Of a stretch of 39,815 bases of DNA, positions 24,910 to 34,201 are shown piece after piece. A model generated the notes under the pieces. It was not told the origin of the DNA, ran no database searches, and saw nothing but the letters and a program-made list of their open reading frames with translations. The position numbers and the translations under genes were made by a program. Source of the DNA: Fibrobacteria bacterium (GTDB lineage Bacteria; Fibrobacterota; Fibrobacteria; UBA11236); NCBI GenBank assembly GCA_017881725.1, contig JADGQO010000020.1, forward strand, positions 1 to 39,815, written 5' to 3'. How positions within the stretch are numbered: position 1 is the stretch's first letter; each line of letters starts with the position of its first letter.

Positions 24910-24995
24910 TCGGAAAGGCGGCTCGTGTTTGCATACAATGGTAAGTGAACGCCCAGCATTCCTAAACAATAGCATAATCCCAATTCTATGATACG

Positions 24996-25028
24996 AAAAG
25001 GGCCCGCGACACTATATCGCGGACCCTT
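24996..25028 (-). terminator. Terminator of typA
   Basis: On the - strand AAGGGTCCGCGA (25028-25017) pairs with TCGCGGGCCCTT (25009-24998) across a seven-base loop; the only imperfection is a G-U pair in the RNA, and on the other strand it would be a mismatch. Four T residues follow. The hairpin lies about 53 bases after the typA stop, so it is assigned to typA. Confidence 0.8.
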
Positions 25029-25081
25029 AATTTCAAGAATGGTTTCGGACGGGAACCTGAGGCGCTTCCGACCTAGGTATC

Positions 25082-26890
25082 CTAGCCGGAACGCTTGCGT
25101 TGGTTCTCTTCCAGCAGCACCTTGCGGATGCGGACGGCTTTGGGGGTCACTTCCAGGGACTCATCGTCATTGATGAATTCCAGGCACTCTTCCAGGGACA
25201 TTTGGCGATGGGGCGTGAGTATGGTGGCTTCGTCGGAGGACGTGGTGCGCATGTTCGTGAGCTGCTTGCCCTTGTTCACGTTGATGACCATATCCTCGCC
25301 GCGCGCATTTTCACCCACAATCATGCCGGTGTACACATCCACGCCGGGGCCGACAAACATGGTGCCGCGCTCTTCCAGCTTCCACAAGGCGTAAGCCACG
25401 GTGGTCCCGCGTTCCTTGGCGATGAGGGTACCGGTGGTACGCTGTTCGATATGGCCCTTCATGGGCTCATAGCCCTTGAAGATTTGCTGGAACACGGCGT
25501 AACCTTTGGAAAGCGACATCAGCTTGGAGCGCAATCCGATGAGACCGCGCGCCGGGAGGTCGTAAATGAGCCGGTTCTGCGTGCCTTCCAGCTGCATGTC
25601 CTTCATCTCGCCCTTGCGCTTGTTGATTTCGTCGATGACGGGGCCGGCGCTGGTTTCCGGCACGTCGATGGTGATGGTTTCCACCGGCTCCATGGTGACG
25701 CCGTCTTCTTCATGGGTAATCACCTTGGGGCGTCCCACCGCGAACTCATACCCTTCGCGACGCATCTTTTCGATCAATACCGAGAGATGCAACACGCCGC
25801 GGCCGGACACGACGAACGCGCCGGGCTCTTCGGATTTGACCATGCGCAGGGCCACGTCGGATACGGCTTCGCGCTCCAGGCGCTCGGCCAAATGGTTGGA
25901 GGTCAGGTAGCGTCCGCCGTCCTTGCCGCAAAACGGGGAATCGTTGATGGAGAATTTCATGCTGATGGTGGGCGGATCCACCTTGATGCGAGGCAAGGCG
26001 ATGGGCGTTTCTTCGCCCGACAGCGTATCGCCAAGGGTGAAATCCGGGATGCCGCACAGCGCGACGATTTGGCCCGCGATGGCCTCATCGATTTCCTTCA
26101 GCTTGACGCCTTCGGGGAACAGGATTTTGGTGATGCGGACTTTCTTCGCCAGCCCGTCCGCGTTGATATGCGTGACCATCTGGTTGGGCTTTAAGGTCCC
26201 CTGGCGCAAACGGCCGACGGCCATACGGCCCATGAACTCCTGGAAGTCCAAGCTGGTGATTTGCAGCACGGGATTGTTGGACGAATCGCCGACCTCTGGG
26301 GCCGGAATGCGGTTCACGATCATTTCGAACAAGGGGAGCAGGTTGGAGTCCGGGTCGGTCATTTCGCGACGGCAAGTTCCATTGCGGCCGGAGGCGAAGA
26401 TATGGCCGAAGTCCAATTGATCATGGTTGGCGCCCAGCTCGACGAACAAATCGAATACCTTGTCCAAAGCCTTGTGCGGCTCGCAGCCGGCGCGGTCGAT
26501 TTTGTTGATGACCACGGCCAAAGTCAGTCCCATTTCCAAAGCCTTTTTGGTCACGAAGCGCGTTTGCGCCATCGGGCCTTCCCAGGCGTCTACGATCAGC
26601 AAGGCGCCGTCCACCGTGCCCAGCACGCGTTCCACCTGTCCGCCGAAATCCGCGTGCCCAGGGGTGTCCACGATGTTGATCAGGTAATCCTTGAACATGA
26701 CCGAAGCGTTCTTGGACAAAATGGTAATGCCTCGCTCGCGTTCCTGATCATTGGAATCCATCACGCGTTCGGAAACGACTTGATTGTCTCGGAATACGCC
26801 GCTCTGGCGCAAAAGGCCGTCGACGAGGGTGGTTTTGCCATGGTCGACGTGTGCGATGATGGCGACGTTGCGGATATGGGAACTTTTCAT
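25082..26890 (-). CDS. typA: Ribosome-associated GTPase TypA/BipA
   Basis: TypA/BipA is a translational GTPase of the EF-G class that helps ribosome assembly and stress adaptation. The 602-residue product has the G domain with [15 protein letters not shown] (P loop), the RGITI switch, [15 protein letters not shown], then domains II and III, an EF-G-like domain V (GQAGRG-type region [26 protein letters not shown]) and the BipA-specific C-terminal domain ([52 protein letters not shown]). A TTG further upstream would add 13 residues, but the ATG at 26890 gives the normal family start and length. It is monocistronic between its own promoter and terminator. Confidence 0.96.
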   Translation of the reverse strand: MKSSHIRNVAIIAHVDHGKTTLVDGLLRQSGVFRDNQVVSERVMDSNDQERERGITILSKNASVMFKDYLINIVDTPGHADFGGQVERVLGTVDGALLIVDAWEGPMAQTRFVTKKALEMGLTLAVVINKIDRAGCEPHKALDKVFDLFVELGANHDQLDFGHIFASGRNGTCRREMTDPDSNLLPLFEMIVNRIPAPEVGDSSNNPVLQITSLDFQEFMGRMAVGRLRQGTLKPNQMVTHINADGLAKKVRITKILFPEGVKLKEIDEAIAGQIVALCGIPDFTLGDTLSGEETPIALPRIKVDPPTISMKFSINDSPFCGKDGGRYLTSNHLAERLEREAVSDVALRMVKSEEPGAFVVSGRGVLHLSVLIEKMRREGYEFAVGRPKVITHEEDGVTMEPVETITIDVPETSAGPVIDEINKRKGEMKDMQLEGTQNRLIYDLPARGLIGLRSKLMSLSKGYAVFQQIFKGYEPMKGHIEQRTTGTLIAKERGTTVAYALWKLEERGTMFVGPGVDVYTGMIVGENARGEDMVINVNKGKQLTNMRTTSSDEATILTPHRQMSLEECLEFINDDESLEVTPKAVRIRKVLLEENQRKRSG

Positions 26891-27008
26891 GGAAGTGCTC
26901 TGCGAAATGCCCGGAGGCGGAAGGTTCAATCGAAAGGCTATAAGCCGGCTTTACGGGGGCTCGCCCAATGCGTACCGAATGAGTACTGGTTTTAAAAAAG
27001 CCGTGCAA

Positions 27009-27037
27009 ATAAGAGCAAAAATCGGGGTTTTTGTCAA
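27009..27037 (-). promoter_or_regulatory. Sigma-70-type promoter of typA
   Basis: On the - strand a perfect TTGACA (27037-27032) and TCTTAT (27014-27009, four of six) are 17 bases apart. Transcription would begin near 27001, leaving a leader of about 110 bases before typA. The leader holds a short palindrome (AAGCCGGCTT) but no obvious riboswitch. Confidence 0.7.
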
Positions 27038-27137
27038 TAGAATCAGGGTTCCAGCGGTTTCAACGCCTCAATATATTCCAACTGGATTGCTGTTCTGCTA
27101 TTTTTTGATGTCCAGCCTCAAGTGATTGATCCCCGGA

Positions 27138-27395
27138 TTAGAATCCGGTGTTGAAGTAATCGCGTCCCGGCTTGACCTTTTGCTTGGCGGCAAGTTCTTC
27201 TATCCGGGTCCGGTTGGCGGCGTTCACCAATTGCGGATCAAATTCATGCAGCCGTTTGAGCGCGTCCACCAGGCAAAGCGAGGCTTCATACAAGGGGCGA
27301 TTGTTGGTGTTTTCCAAAATGGCTTCGAAAGTTTGCAGAGATGCTTCGATCAATTTGACTTCGGCCTGGATGGATTGGATTTCCAATGGGCTCAT
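27138..27395 (-). CDS. Small helical hypothetical protein
   Basis: The 85-residue product is almost wholly helical in pattern (PLEIQSIQAEVKLIEASLQTFEAILENT, ASLCLVDALKRLHEF, RTRIEELAAKQKVKPGRDYF) with heptad-like spacing, and no membrane segment. GGAG on the - strand lies about six bases before the ATG at 27395; the longer frame to 27437 lacks such a site. A TATATT (27432-27427, - strand) is placed to be its promoter -10. I do not recognise the family. It is divergent from smc. Confidence 0.62.
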   Translation of the reverse strand: MSPLEIQSIQAEVKLIEASLQTFEAILENTNNRPLYEASLCLVDALKRLHEFDPQLVNAANRTRIEELAAKQKVKPGRDYFNTGF

Positions 27396-27426
27396 GGCTC
27401 TCTCCGGGCTGAGGGTGGGGAACACC

Positions 27427-27432
27427 AATATA
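27427..27432 (-). promoter_or_regulatory. Candidate -10 for the 85-residue gene
   Basis: TATATT on the - strand, with a CTACTT (three of six for -35) 16 bases upstream; the start point would be about 25 bases before the ATG at 27395, leaving room for the GGAG ribosome-binding site. Confidence 0.4.
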
Positions 27433-27470
27433 ATCACATAAATTGAGAAAGTAGCGGTTGGTAATTTATT

Positions 27471-27501
27471 GATAACCGGCGTCGCTTCTCAGGATAACCG
27501 G
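27471..27501. repeat. GATAACCGG direct repeat, 22 bp apart, between divergent genes
   Basis: GATAACCGG occurs at 27471-27479 and 27493-27501, exactly two helical turns apart. The second copy runs into GGTTGAT, forming the near-palindrome ATAACCGGTTGAT; the first is preceded by CGGTTGGTAAT in opposite orientation. The arrangement looks like an operator for a dimeric regulator between the 85-residue gene and smc. Confidence 0.45.
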
Positions 27502-27570
27502 TTGATAAGATGTGGGAATCACGGCTAAGCGATTGACCTCGTTGAATTTGTCGACTCTGACTTCTAAATC

Positions 27571-27686
27571 GGCCCCAAGCCCGGATTTACGGGGCCTAGA
27601 TGATTATCTTTCCTCTTGTTTCAGGGCAGTTGGAGGCCCCTTCAGTCTATTGAAAGCGACGAGCGTGGAGTTTGCGAAGCAAACTC
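27571..27686 (+). promoter_or_regulatory. Structured leader before smc with competing stems
   Basis: GGCCCC (27571-27576) can pair with GGGGCC (27591-27596), which can also pair with a second GGCCCC (27635-27640). Downstream are a small TTCA/TGAA stem (27641-27654) and a perfect hairpin, GAGTTTGC-GAA-GCAAACTC (27668-27686), which ends about 16 bases before the GAGGAA ribosome-binding site of smc. Whether it is transcribed with smc is not known; I find no strong promoter. Confidence 0.4.
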
Positions 27687-27715
27687 AATAGCGAGGAGCC
27701 AAACCGAGGAAATAC

Positions 27716-30700
27716 ATGTACTTATCCAAGCTGCGGATATTCGGATTCAAATCCTTCGCGAATAAAGTGGAAGTGAATTTTCCCGGTGAAGGCATTACGT
27801 CCGTCGTGGGTCCGAACGGATGCGGGAAGTCGAATATCATCGATGCGATCCGGTGGGTTTTAGGCGAGCAACGCGCCAAGGCTTTGCGTTCCAGTAAAAT
27901 GGAAGACGTGATTTTTTCCGGCACCGCCGACAAGCCGCCGCTCAATCTCGCGGAAGTTTCCCTGCTCATCAATAACGATTCCGGCGTGCTTCCCTCCGAA
28001 TACACCCAAATCATGATCACGCGCCGCGCTTACCGTAACGGCGAAACCGAATACTTGATCAACAACCAACCCTGCCGGCTCAAGGATATCCATAATTTGT
28101 TTTACGACACGGGGATGGGCGCTGCGTCCTACTCGCTCATCGAAGCCAAGATGATCGACAGCATCTTGTCCGATAAGGCCGAAGAGCGCCGGGTGATGTT
28201 CGAGGAAGCGTCCGGTATCAGTAAATACAAGCAACAGCGGAAAGAGACCTTGCGCCAATTGGAGCGCACGTCCTTGGATTTGGCGCGCGTGGAAGACAAT
28301 CTCAAATTCGTGCAGCAGAACGTGAACATGTTTGAGCGCCAGGCCAAAAAGGCGGAAAAATGGCGCGACCTTAAAAAAGCCTACGTGTCCTTGGAGCTGA
28401 GCTATAATCTGGACTCTTATCAGGAAATGTCTTCCCGCTTCGAGACTTTGCAGGAGGAGACCGCAAAGAGTTCCCAACGCATGAGCGTGTTACAGTCCCA
28501 GATTGTAACGCAGGAAAGCAAGCTGGAAGAAGGCAAGCTGCTGATTCTGGAAGAGGAGCAAGAGCTGTCGCGACTGAATCAAATCGTGGCGGCGACCCAA
28601 TCGGAAGTCGTGCGCTTGGAAAACGATTTGGAGCGCTCGCGCGATCGCATCCAACATCTGTCGGAATCCTTGCAACGGTTGGATCAGGAAAGCGAAGCCG
28701 CCGGTCGCCGCATCGGGGAGATCAACGCCGAGAAGCAACAAGATCATGCCGAGATCGCCCGCCTGGAAATTGAGAAGGTCGAGTTGGCCGGACTGTCACA
28801 AGGACATGGTGAGGAAAAAGCGCGCTTGCACGCCGCTTATGCCGAGAAACGCCGTCGCGCCGACGAGTTGGCCGAAGAGCGTTTGCAATCCTTGGAAGAC
28901 TTGTCCGCCTTGCGCAATCGCGCGGGTTCGGCGAATACGCAGTTGACCCATTTGCGCGAAGACGAGGGCGAATTGGACGCCGCCTTGCAGGACGCCACGG
29001 AAAAATTCCTGACCTTCTCGGAGGAACAGCGCATTCTGGAAGCCGATGTCAAAGCCTTAGAAGGCCAAGTCGCCGACCTAGGCGGTAAGATCAGCGATAC
29101 GTCGAAGCGGCAGGTGCAATTGTCCAAGGATTTAGACGCGTTGCGCGCGGAGGAGCGCGAGCGGAATTCGGAGCGGGTGGCTTTGGAAACACGCCATGCC
29201 ATGCTCAAGGGTCTGCAGGAAAGCATGGAAGGCGTCGACGGGGGTGTGCAACATTTGCTGGACAAAGCCAAGGATCAAATCGCTTCTTTGCTGGCCGATG
29301 CCGTGGAAGTGCCGGATGACGCCGTATTGGTCGCGGAAAAATGCCTGGGTCGATTTTTGCAAACCCTAGTGGCCAAGGACGAGCAGGCCGGCAAGGCATT
29401 GCTGCAAGAGTTGCAGCGCGCCGAAAAGGGCGAGGCCTTCCTGTTCGCGGCGGGCGGGTCCGCCATGGGCGGGTCCGCCATCGGCGGGGCGGAATTCCGC
29501 CGTTCGCGGCCGGACTTGAAAGGCCAGGCGGGCTTCCAGGGTTGGGTCATCGACTCCGTGGGCAGCGATACTTCCTTGCGGCCCTTGCTGGAGTTGGCTT
29601 TGGGGCATTATGCCCGCGTCGATTCCTTGGACAGCGTGGCTGGGTTGTCCGCCCAGGTGAATATCCAGGGTGGCCAGGACATTTGGTTCGTGACCCCCAC
29701 GGGCGAAATGGCCCACGTTTCCGGGCTGGTTTTGGGCGGGGCGCAGAAGATGCAGCAAACCGGATTGCTCCAGCGCAAGCATCTCCTTGAACAAACCGCG
29801 TCCCGTCTCGCGGAAGTTACCGTAACTTGCAAGGAACTCTCGGCCCGCATCGTGGCCGTCGATACGGAACGCAAGGCTTTGGATCAGGGCCAGGCCGGCA
29901 TGGGCCAGGAGCTCAAGCAGGCCGAACGCAAATGGCAGGAGCAGCGCGCGAAGTTGAATTACCTGGGAACATCGCTCGGTAACTTGGATCGGGAAAAATC
30001 ACAGACCCGCATCAAGTTGGAGGCCGTGCGCGAGCAATTGGTCGAGTTGGACCGCGGCCAGGAGGATATGTCCCGGCGGTTGGAAGAGGGCGATGAGGCC
30101 CGGAGGGTTTTGGAAAACCAATTCCATCAAGCGTTGGAAGCCGTGCACAAGGCCGAAGGCGATCGCGCCCGCTTCGAAGATCTCATCCGCGATTTGGACA
30201 AGCATCGGTCCCAAAACGAATCGCAAAGCAAGGCCTTGAAATTGCGGCTCGAGTATCTGGACCGTTCCGGCAACGAACAACAGGAAATCATCGCCAAGAA
30301 TGCCCGCCAAAAGGAGGACTGGACCGGGCTTATCGATCAGCTTAAGGAAAGGATGCAAACCCTGGCCGATCAAGTCCACATCCTGCACAATCGCATGACC
30401 GGCGAGGAGGCCAAGCGCGACGAGGCCAAAGCCGTTTACGATCGGAAAGTCGGCGGGTTGGACGAACTGCGCATGATTATCCGCAACCTGAACGACGAGC
30501 AGCGTTCCGTGACCCAAGGCCGGCACGACGCGTCTTTGAAAATGGAACAAGCCCGCGCGGCCATGACCAATATCCGCGAACGCATGTTCGAATTGCATGA
30601 AGTGGATTTGTCCCAACCTTTCAAGCCGGGGACGGAAGAACTTGCCTTTGAGAAGGTGACCTATGACGCGGCCACGGCCGTCGAGGAAATTTCCGGCTAT

Positions 30701-31333
30701 AAGGACAAGCTCAAGAATCTGGGCAATATCAATTCCGGCGCCTTGGAAGATTACGAAGCCGAGAAAGCCAAACTCGACGAGGTCGGCAAACAGTTCGCCG
30801 ATCTCGACAAGGCGCGCCACGGGCTCGAAAAGGCCATCAAGAAATTGGACAAGGTGGCGCGGGAGCAATTCCTGGCCACCTTCGGCGTGGTCCAGAAAAA
30901 TTTCCAGGAAGTCTTTTCCAGCCTGTTCGAGGGCGGCGAAGCGCAATTGGCCCTGGAGGACAACGTCGATCCTTTGGACGCGAAAATCGAAATCAACGCG
31001 CGCCCCACCGGTAAAAAAATGCGCGGTGTTTCCCTGCTGTCCGGCGGCGAACGCGCGCTGACAGCCATTTCCCTTTTGTTCGCCCTTTATTTGGTTCGTC
31101 CCTCGCCCTATTGCATCATGGACGAGGTCGACGGTCCGCTCGACGACGCCAATATCGGCCGCTTCGTGAACCTGCTGCGGCGCTTCGCGCATCAAACCCA
31201 GTTCATCGTGGTGACCCATAATAAGCGGACCATGGCGGCGTCCGACATGTTGTACGGAGTGACTCAGGAAGTCAAGGGGATTTCCAAACTGGTGAGCGTG
31301 CAACTCGACGAGGCCAGCCGCATTGCCGCCTGA
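27716..31333 (+). CDS. smc: Chromosome segregation ATPase SMC
   Basis: SMC is the ring-forming ATPase of bacterial condensin, which organises and segregates the chromosome. The 1205-residue product has the N-terminal Walker A (GPNGCGKSN, residues 32-40), long coiled coils, a central hinge (about 500-665), and the C-terminal signature motif LLSGGERALTA (about 1106) and Walker B (CIMDEVD, about 1131). After Walker B the usual A-A-L-D-D reads G-P-L-D-D. The hinge contains a Gly-rich duplication (see the 15-bp repeat). GAGGAA at 27705-27710 serves the ATG. It is followed by a kinase/regulator pair on the same strand. scpA and scpB are not in the window. Confidence 0.96.
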   Translation: MYLSKLRIFGFKSFANKVEVNFPGEGITSVVGPNGCGKSNIIDAIRWVLGEQRAKALRSSKMEDVIFSGTADKPPLNLAEVSLLINNDSGVLPSEYTQIMITRRAYRNGETEYLINNQPCRLKDIHNLFYDTGMGAASYSLIEAKMIDSILSDKAEERRVMFEEASGISKYKQQRKETLRQLERTSLDLARVEDNLKFVQQNVNMFERQAKKAEKWRDLKKAYVSLELSYNLDSYQEMSSRFETLQEETAKSSQRMSVLQSQIVTQESKLEEGKLLILEEEQELSRLNQIVAATQSEVVRLENDLERSRDRIQHLSESLQRLDQESEAAGRRIGEINAEKQQDHAEIARLEIEKVELAGLSQGHGEEKARLHAAYAEKRRRADELAEERLQSLEDLSALRNRAGSANTQLTHLREDEGELDAALQDATEKFLTFSEEQRILEADVKALEGQVADLGGKISDTSKRQVQLSKDLDALRAEERERNSERVALETRHAMLKGLQESMEGVDGGVQHLLDKAKDQIASLLADAVEVPDDAVLVAEKCLGRFLQTLVAKDEQAGKALLQELQRAEKGEAFLFAAGGSAMGGSAIGGAEFRRSRPDLKGQAGFQGWVIDSVGSDTSLRPLLELALGHYARVDSLDSVAGLSAQVNIQGGQDIWFVTPTGEMAHVSGLVLGGAQKMQQTGLLQRKHLLEQTASRLAEVTVTCKELSARIVAVDTERKALDQGQAGMGQELKQAERKWQEQRAKLNYLGTSLGNLDREKSQTRIKLEAVREQLVELDRGQEDMSRRLEEGDEARRVLENQFHQALEAVHKAEGDRARFEDLIRDLDKHRSQNESQSKALKLRLEYLDRSGNEQQEIIAKNARQKEDWTGLIDQLKERMQTLADQVHILHNRMTGEEAKRDEAKAVYDRKVGGLDELRMIIRNLNDEQRSVTQGRHDASLKMEQARAAMTNIRERMFELHEVDLSQPFKPGTEELAFEKVTYDAATAVEEISGYKDKLKNLGNINSGALEDYEAEKAKLDEVGKQFADLDKARHGLEKAIKKLDKVAREQFLATFGVVQKNFQEVFSSLFEGGEAQLALEDNVDPLDAKIEINARPTGKKMRGVSLLSGGERALTAISLLFALYLVRPSPYCIMDEVDGPLDDANIGRFVNLLRRFAHQTQFIVVTHNKRTMAASDMLYGVTQEVKGISKLVSVQLDEASRIAA
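29453..29482. repeat. 15-bp tandem duplication in the SMC hinge coding region
   Basis: GGCGGGTCCGCCATG and GGCGGGTCCGCCATC lie head to tail (14 of 15 identical) and are followed by another GGCGG. They encode GGSAM-GGSAI-GGA at about residues 580-592, in a surface loop of the hinge. The duplication keeps the reading frame. Confidence 0.85.
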
Positions 31334-31360
31334 GCCTAGTCCGGTGACGAGGCAACTTCG

Positions 31361-32701
31361 ATGAACGCCCTGAAAAATATATTATGGAAATTCGTGATTT
31401 ACCTCACGAAGCCAAATCCCATCGAGCGCCGGCGGAATATTTGGTTTCAAGTCGAAGCCAAGGCCGAGCGGTCTTCGAACGTGATCCGCACCGTTTACGT
31501 GCTGGTCTGGGTGTTGTCAACGTCCATTCACGCTCCCGGCAATCCGTTTTGGTCCAATATCGCGAACCTGGGATGCGGCGGATTCTGGCTGGTATGGTGC
31601 ATCGGCTACCAATTCTATTTGACCAAAAGGCCCTATAACCAGCGTTTCAAATACATGTCGACCACGGTGGATATGGCCGTGATCACCGCCACGATTTTCC
31701 TGTACCAATTCACGGCCGGCCCGGCTTACGCCCTCAAAGTCCCTACCTTCCTGAACTATTTCTGCTGCATGGGCCTGGCGGCCCTGCGGTACCGCCTGCA
31801 TCTGGCCATTTACGCCGGAGTCGCGGCGGCGGTGAGCTATACGTCCCTGTGCGTCTATTTCATCCTGCGCTACCCGGTGGAACTGGGGACCGGCGTGGAA
31901 CATACCACCTCAGCCAAGTTGAACCTGAGCTATGTGTTCTTCAACGGCCAATACATGATTGTCTTCACATTCCTGATTTACTTCCTGGTCTATAACGTGA
32001 AGCGGTTGGTCAACCTGCGCATCCGGGAAGGCGAAAATGCCCTGAAGGCCAAGGAGCGGGCGGTCATTGCCGCGAACGTGGCGCATGAAATTAAGAATCC
32101 CTTGGAAGGCATTTACGGCGCGGCCCAGCTGCTTAAGGAGGAGGGGAAAGGCAACCCGAAATTCCTGGATATGATTCTCAAGGATTCCATCCGTCTCAAC
32201 GGCGTCATCCAACAGTTCCTCCAATTCTCCCGGCCTTTCCTGACGCGTCCTGCGGACTTCGATGCCGTGGACGCGGTGCGGGCCTTTTGCCGCCAACAAA
32301 CAAACCTGGCCGGAGACCAGGTGCTCAACTTCCATGCCGATTGCGAGCGCGCCTTCGTGCATTCGGATCCAGAGGGGCTGGAGCAAATCCTGCTGAACCT
32401 CTTCCAAAACGCCCGCCGTTACCAACCCGCCGGGAAGCCCGTGGGATTGCGGGTCCGGGGCCGGAATGCTGCCGTGGAAGTTGCCGTCGAGGACGACGGA
32501 GAGGGCATCACGCCGGAAAACCAGAAAAAGATATTCGATCCGTTTTTCACAACTTCCACAAAAGGGACCGGACTCGGACTGGCCATTTCTCGCAAAGTCG
32601 CCCGCGAAATGGGGGGCGATTTGTATTTTGAGCCCAAGCAACCCGGAGCCCGTTTCATTTTGATCCTTAAGACTGGAAATACCGTGGAGTCGCGCGCATG
32701 A
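31361..32701 (+). CDS. Membrane sensor histidine kinase (NtrB/AtoS-like)
   Basis: The 446-residue protein has six or so hydrophobic segments in its first 215 residues, with only short loops between them, so it probably senses something within or near the membrane rather than through a large periplasmic domain. The kinase core has the H box NVAHEIKNPLEGIYGAAQLL with the phospho-acceptor His at residue 242, an N box (QILLNLFQNARRY), and the G boxes DDGEGITPENQKKIFDPFFTTSTKGTGLGLAI. It is the cognate kinase of the following response regulator: the genes overlap by the four bases ATGA. The signal and target genes are unknown. Confidence 0.9.
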   Translation: MNALKNILWKFVIYLTKPNPIERRRNIWFQVEAKAERSSNVIRTVYVLVWVLSTSIHAPGNPFWSNIANLGCGGFWLVWCIGYQFYLTKRPYNQRFKYMSTTVDMAVITATIFLYQFTAGPAYALKVPTFLNYFCCMGLAALRYRLHLAIYAGVAAAVSYTSLCVYFILRYPVELGTGVEHTTSAKLNLSYVFFNGQYMIVFTFLIYFLVYNVKRLVNLRIREGENALKAKERAVIAANVAHEIKNPLEGIYGAAQLLKEEGKGNPKFLDMILKDSIRLNGVIQQFLQFSRPFLTRPADFDAVDAVRAFCRQQTNLAGDQVLNFHADCERAFVHSDPEGLEQILLNLFQNARRYQPAGKPVGLRVRGRNAAVEVAVEDDGEGITPENQKKIFDPFFTTSTKGTGLGLAISRKVAREMGGDLYFEPKQPGARFILILKTGNTVESRA

Positions 32702-34050
32702 GCGTTCCCGACGCGGGTCGCGGCCGGTTTCTCATCGTCGATGATGAGGAACATATCCGGGAAATCTTGAAGGCCACGCTCGAGCCATTAGCAATTTCCA
32801 TCCACGACGCCGGGTCGGCGGAAGAGGCTTTGCATTTACTGCGCGAGGAAAATCTCGACATCGTCATCTGCGATATTCACATGCCGGGGATGAACGGATT
32901 GGAATTCCTAAATAAAGTTAAAACCGAGCAGCCGGCCATCAAGTTCCTGATGATTACCGCGCACGGATCGATGGAAACGGCCGTTCAAGCCATGCGTTTC
33001 GGGGCTTCGGACTTTCTGACCAAGCCCTTCGAGAACCAGGAGATCCGAAATATCGCGAGGCGGCTCTTGGCCGAACGGGGCGCAACGGCGGACGCATTGC
33101 CCGCGCAAGCTCCCGGACCCGCGCACACGGCATTGGCAGGCATAGTCGGGAAAAGCGCTGCGCTCATGGCCTGTTTGGAGAAAGCCCGCAGGGCGGCTGC
33201 GGCCGATACCACCGTGTTGTTATGCGGTGAAAGCGGTACGGGCAAAGAAGTTTTATCCCGGGCCATTCACAATCTGAGCCGTCGATCGGAAATGCCTTTT
33301 ATAGCGGTGAATTGTGGAGCCATTCCGGAAAACCTTTTGGAAAGCGAATTGTTCGGGCATGAAAAAGGCGCCTTTACCGGCGCGATTGTAGCCAAGCCGG
33401 GAAAGTTCGCCTTGGCCGATCGCGGCACCATTTTTCTGGACGAAATCGGCGAGATGCCCTTGCTCATGCAGGTTAAGCTCCTGCGCGTGATCCAGGAACG
33501 CATTGTGGAACCCGTCGGCGCTACCCGCACCCAAAAAGTGGACTTTCGGCTTTTGGCGGCGACGAACAAGAATTTGAAAGAAGAAATCAAACAGGGCCGC
33601 TTTCGCGAGGACTTGTATTACCGGCTCAATATCATCCCCATCGATTTGCCGCCGCTGCGCGATCGGGAAAACGACGTGTTGTTGCTGGCCCGTAATTTCC
33701 TGGCGTATTATAACGAACGCTATGGATGCCGTTATCAATTGACCCTGGAGAACGAGCGGGAGTTGCTGGCCCATCCTTGGCCCGGTAACGTGCGGGAGTT
33801 GGCCAATGCCATCGAACGCTCCGTGGTGTTGGCCTCCGGAGACGCCTTGTCTTTCGGATTGGAAGCGAGTTCCGCTCCGGTGGATAAAAATCCCGGCCAA
33901 GCCATCCGCGAAAAAAAGCGGGCGGTGGAACAGGAGGAAATCCTCAAGGCCCTGGAATCACATCGCTGGAACAAAACGCAAACCGCCGAGGCCTTAGGCA
34001 TCAGCCGGCGCTCCCTGCTTTATAAAATTAAAGAATTCGGAATCGCTTAG
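32698..34050 (+). CDS. NtrC-family sigma-54-dependent response regulator
   Basis: This regulator would activate sigma-54 promoters when phosphorylated. The 450-residue product has a receiver domain (Asp15/Asp16, phospho-acceptor Asp59 in CDIHMPG, Lys109 in FLTKPF), a AAA+ domain with Walker A GESGTGKE (177-184), the sigma-54 contact loop GAFTGA (224-229) and Walker B IFLDEIGE (about 245-252), and a Fis-type helix-turn-helix at the end (NKTQTAEALGISRRSLLYKIKEFGIA). All catalytic elements look intact. It is coupled to the kinase gene. I found no convincing -24/-12 sigma-54 promoter (TGGCAC-N5-TTGC) by eye in the window, so the targets probably lie elsewhere. Confidence 0.94.
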   Translation: MSVPDAGRGRFLIVDDEEHIREILKATLEPLAISIHDAGSAEEALHLLREENLDIVICDIHMPGMNGLEFLNKVKTEQPAIKFLMITAHGSMETAVQAMRFGASDFLTKPFENQEIRNIARRLLAERGATADALPAQAPGPAHTALAGIVGKSAALMACLEKARRAAAADTTVLLCGESGTGKEVLSRAIHNLSRRSEMPFIAVNCGAIPENLLESELFGHEKGAFTGAIVAKPGKFALADRGTIFLDEIGEMPLLMQVKLLRVIQERIVEPVGATRTQKVDFRLLAATNKNLKEEIKQGRFREDLYYRLNIIPIDLPPLRDRENDVLLLARNFLAYYNERYGCRYQLTLENERELLAHPWPGNVRELANAIERSVVLASGDALSFGLEASSAPVDKNPGQAIREKKRAVEQEEILKALESHRWNKTQTAEALGISRRSLLYKIKEFGIA

Positions 34051-34104
34051 AAGCTCTTCTTGGCCGCGGCCCGCTGGGTCGCGTCAATCCGGTGGTCAAG
34101 GGGA

Positions 34105-34169
34105 GGCGGGGTCTGGCCGAACCACGCGGGTACTCCGGAAATCTCCAGAGGCGGTCGGCCAGCCCCGCC
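34105..34169. repeat. Long GC-rich inverted repeat between convergent genes
   Basis: GGCGGGG-T-CTGGCCGA (34105-34120) and TCGGCCAGCCCCGCC (34155-34169) are complementary over 15 bases with a single bulged T, enclosing 34 bases. A smaller overlapping stem (CCCGCC 34164-34169 with GGCGGG 34178-34183) could compete with it. Neither strand has a U tract after the stem, so it is not a standard intrinsic terminator. It lies between the 3' ends of the response regulator and the ECF sigma factor genes. Confidence 0.7.
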
Positions 34170-34201
34170 AAAAACTCGGCGGGAAATCCAAAGTCGGCGG
34201 T

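Noticed and set aside
25100..26194. Open frame of 364 codons on the + strand opposite typA
   Set aside because: Antisense shadow of typA, which has a full set of GTPase motifs on the - strand.
29999..31303. Open frame of 434 codons on the - strand opposite smc
   Set aside because: Antisense shadow of the SMC coiled coil and ATPase head; no motif or ribosome-binding site.
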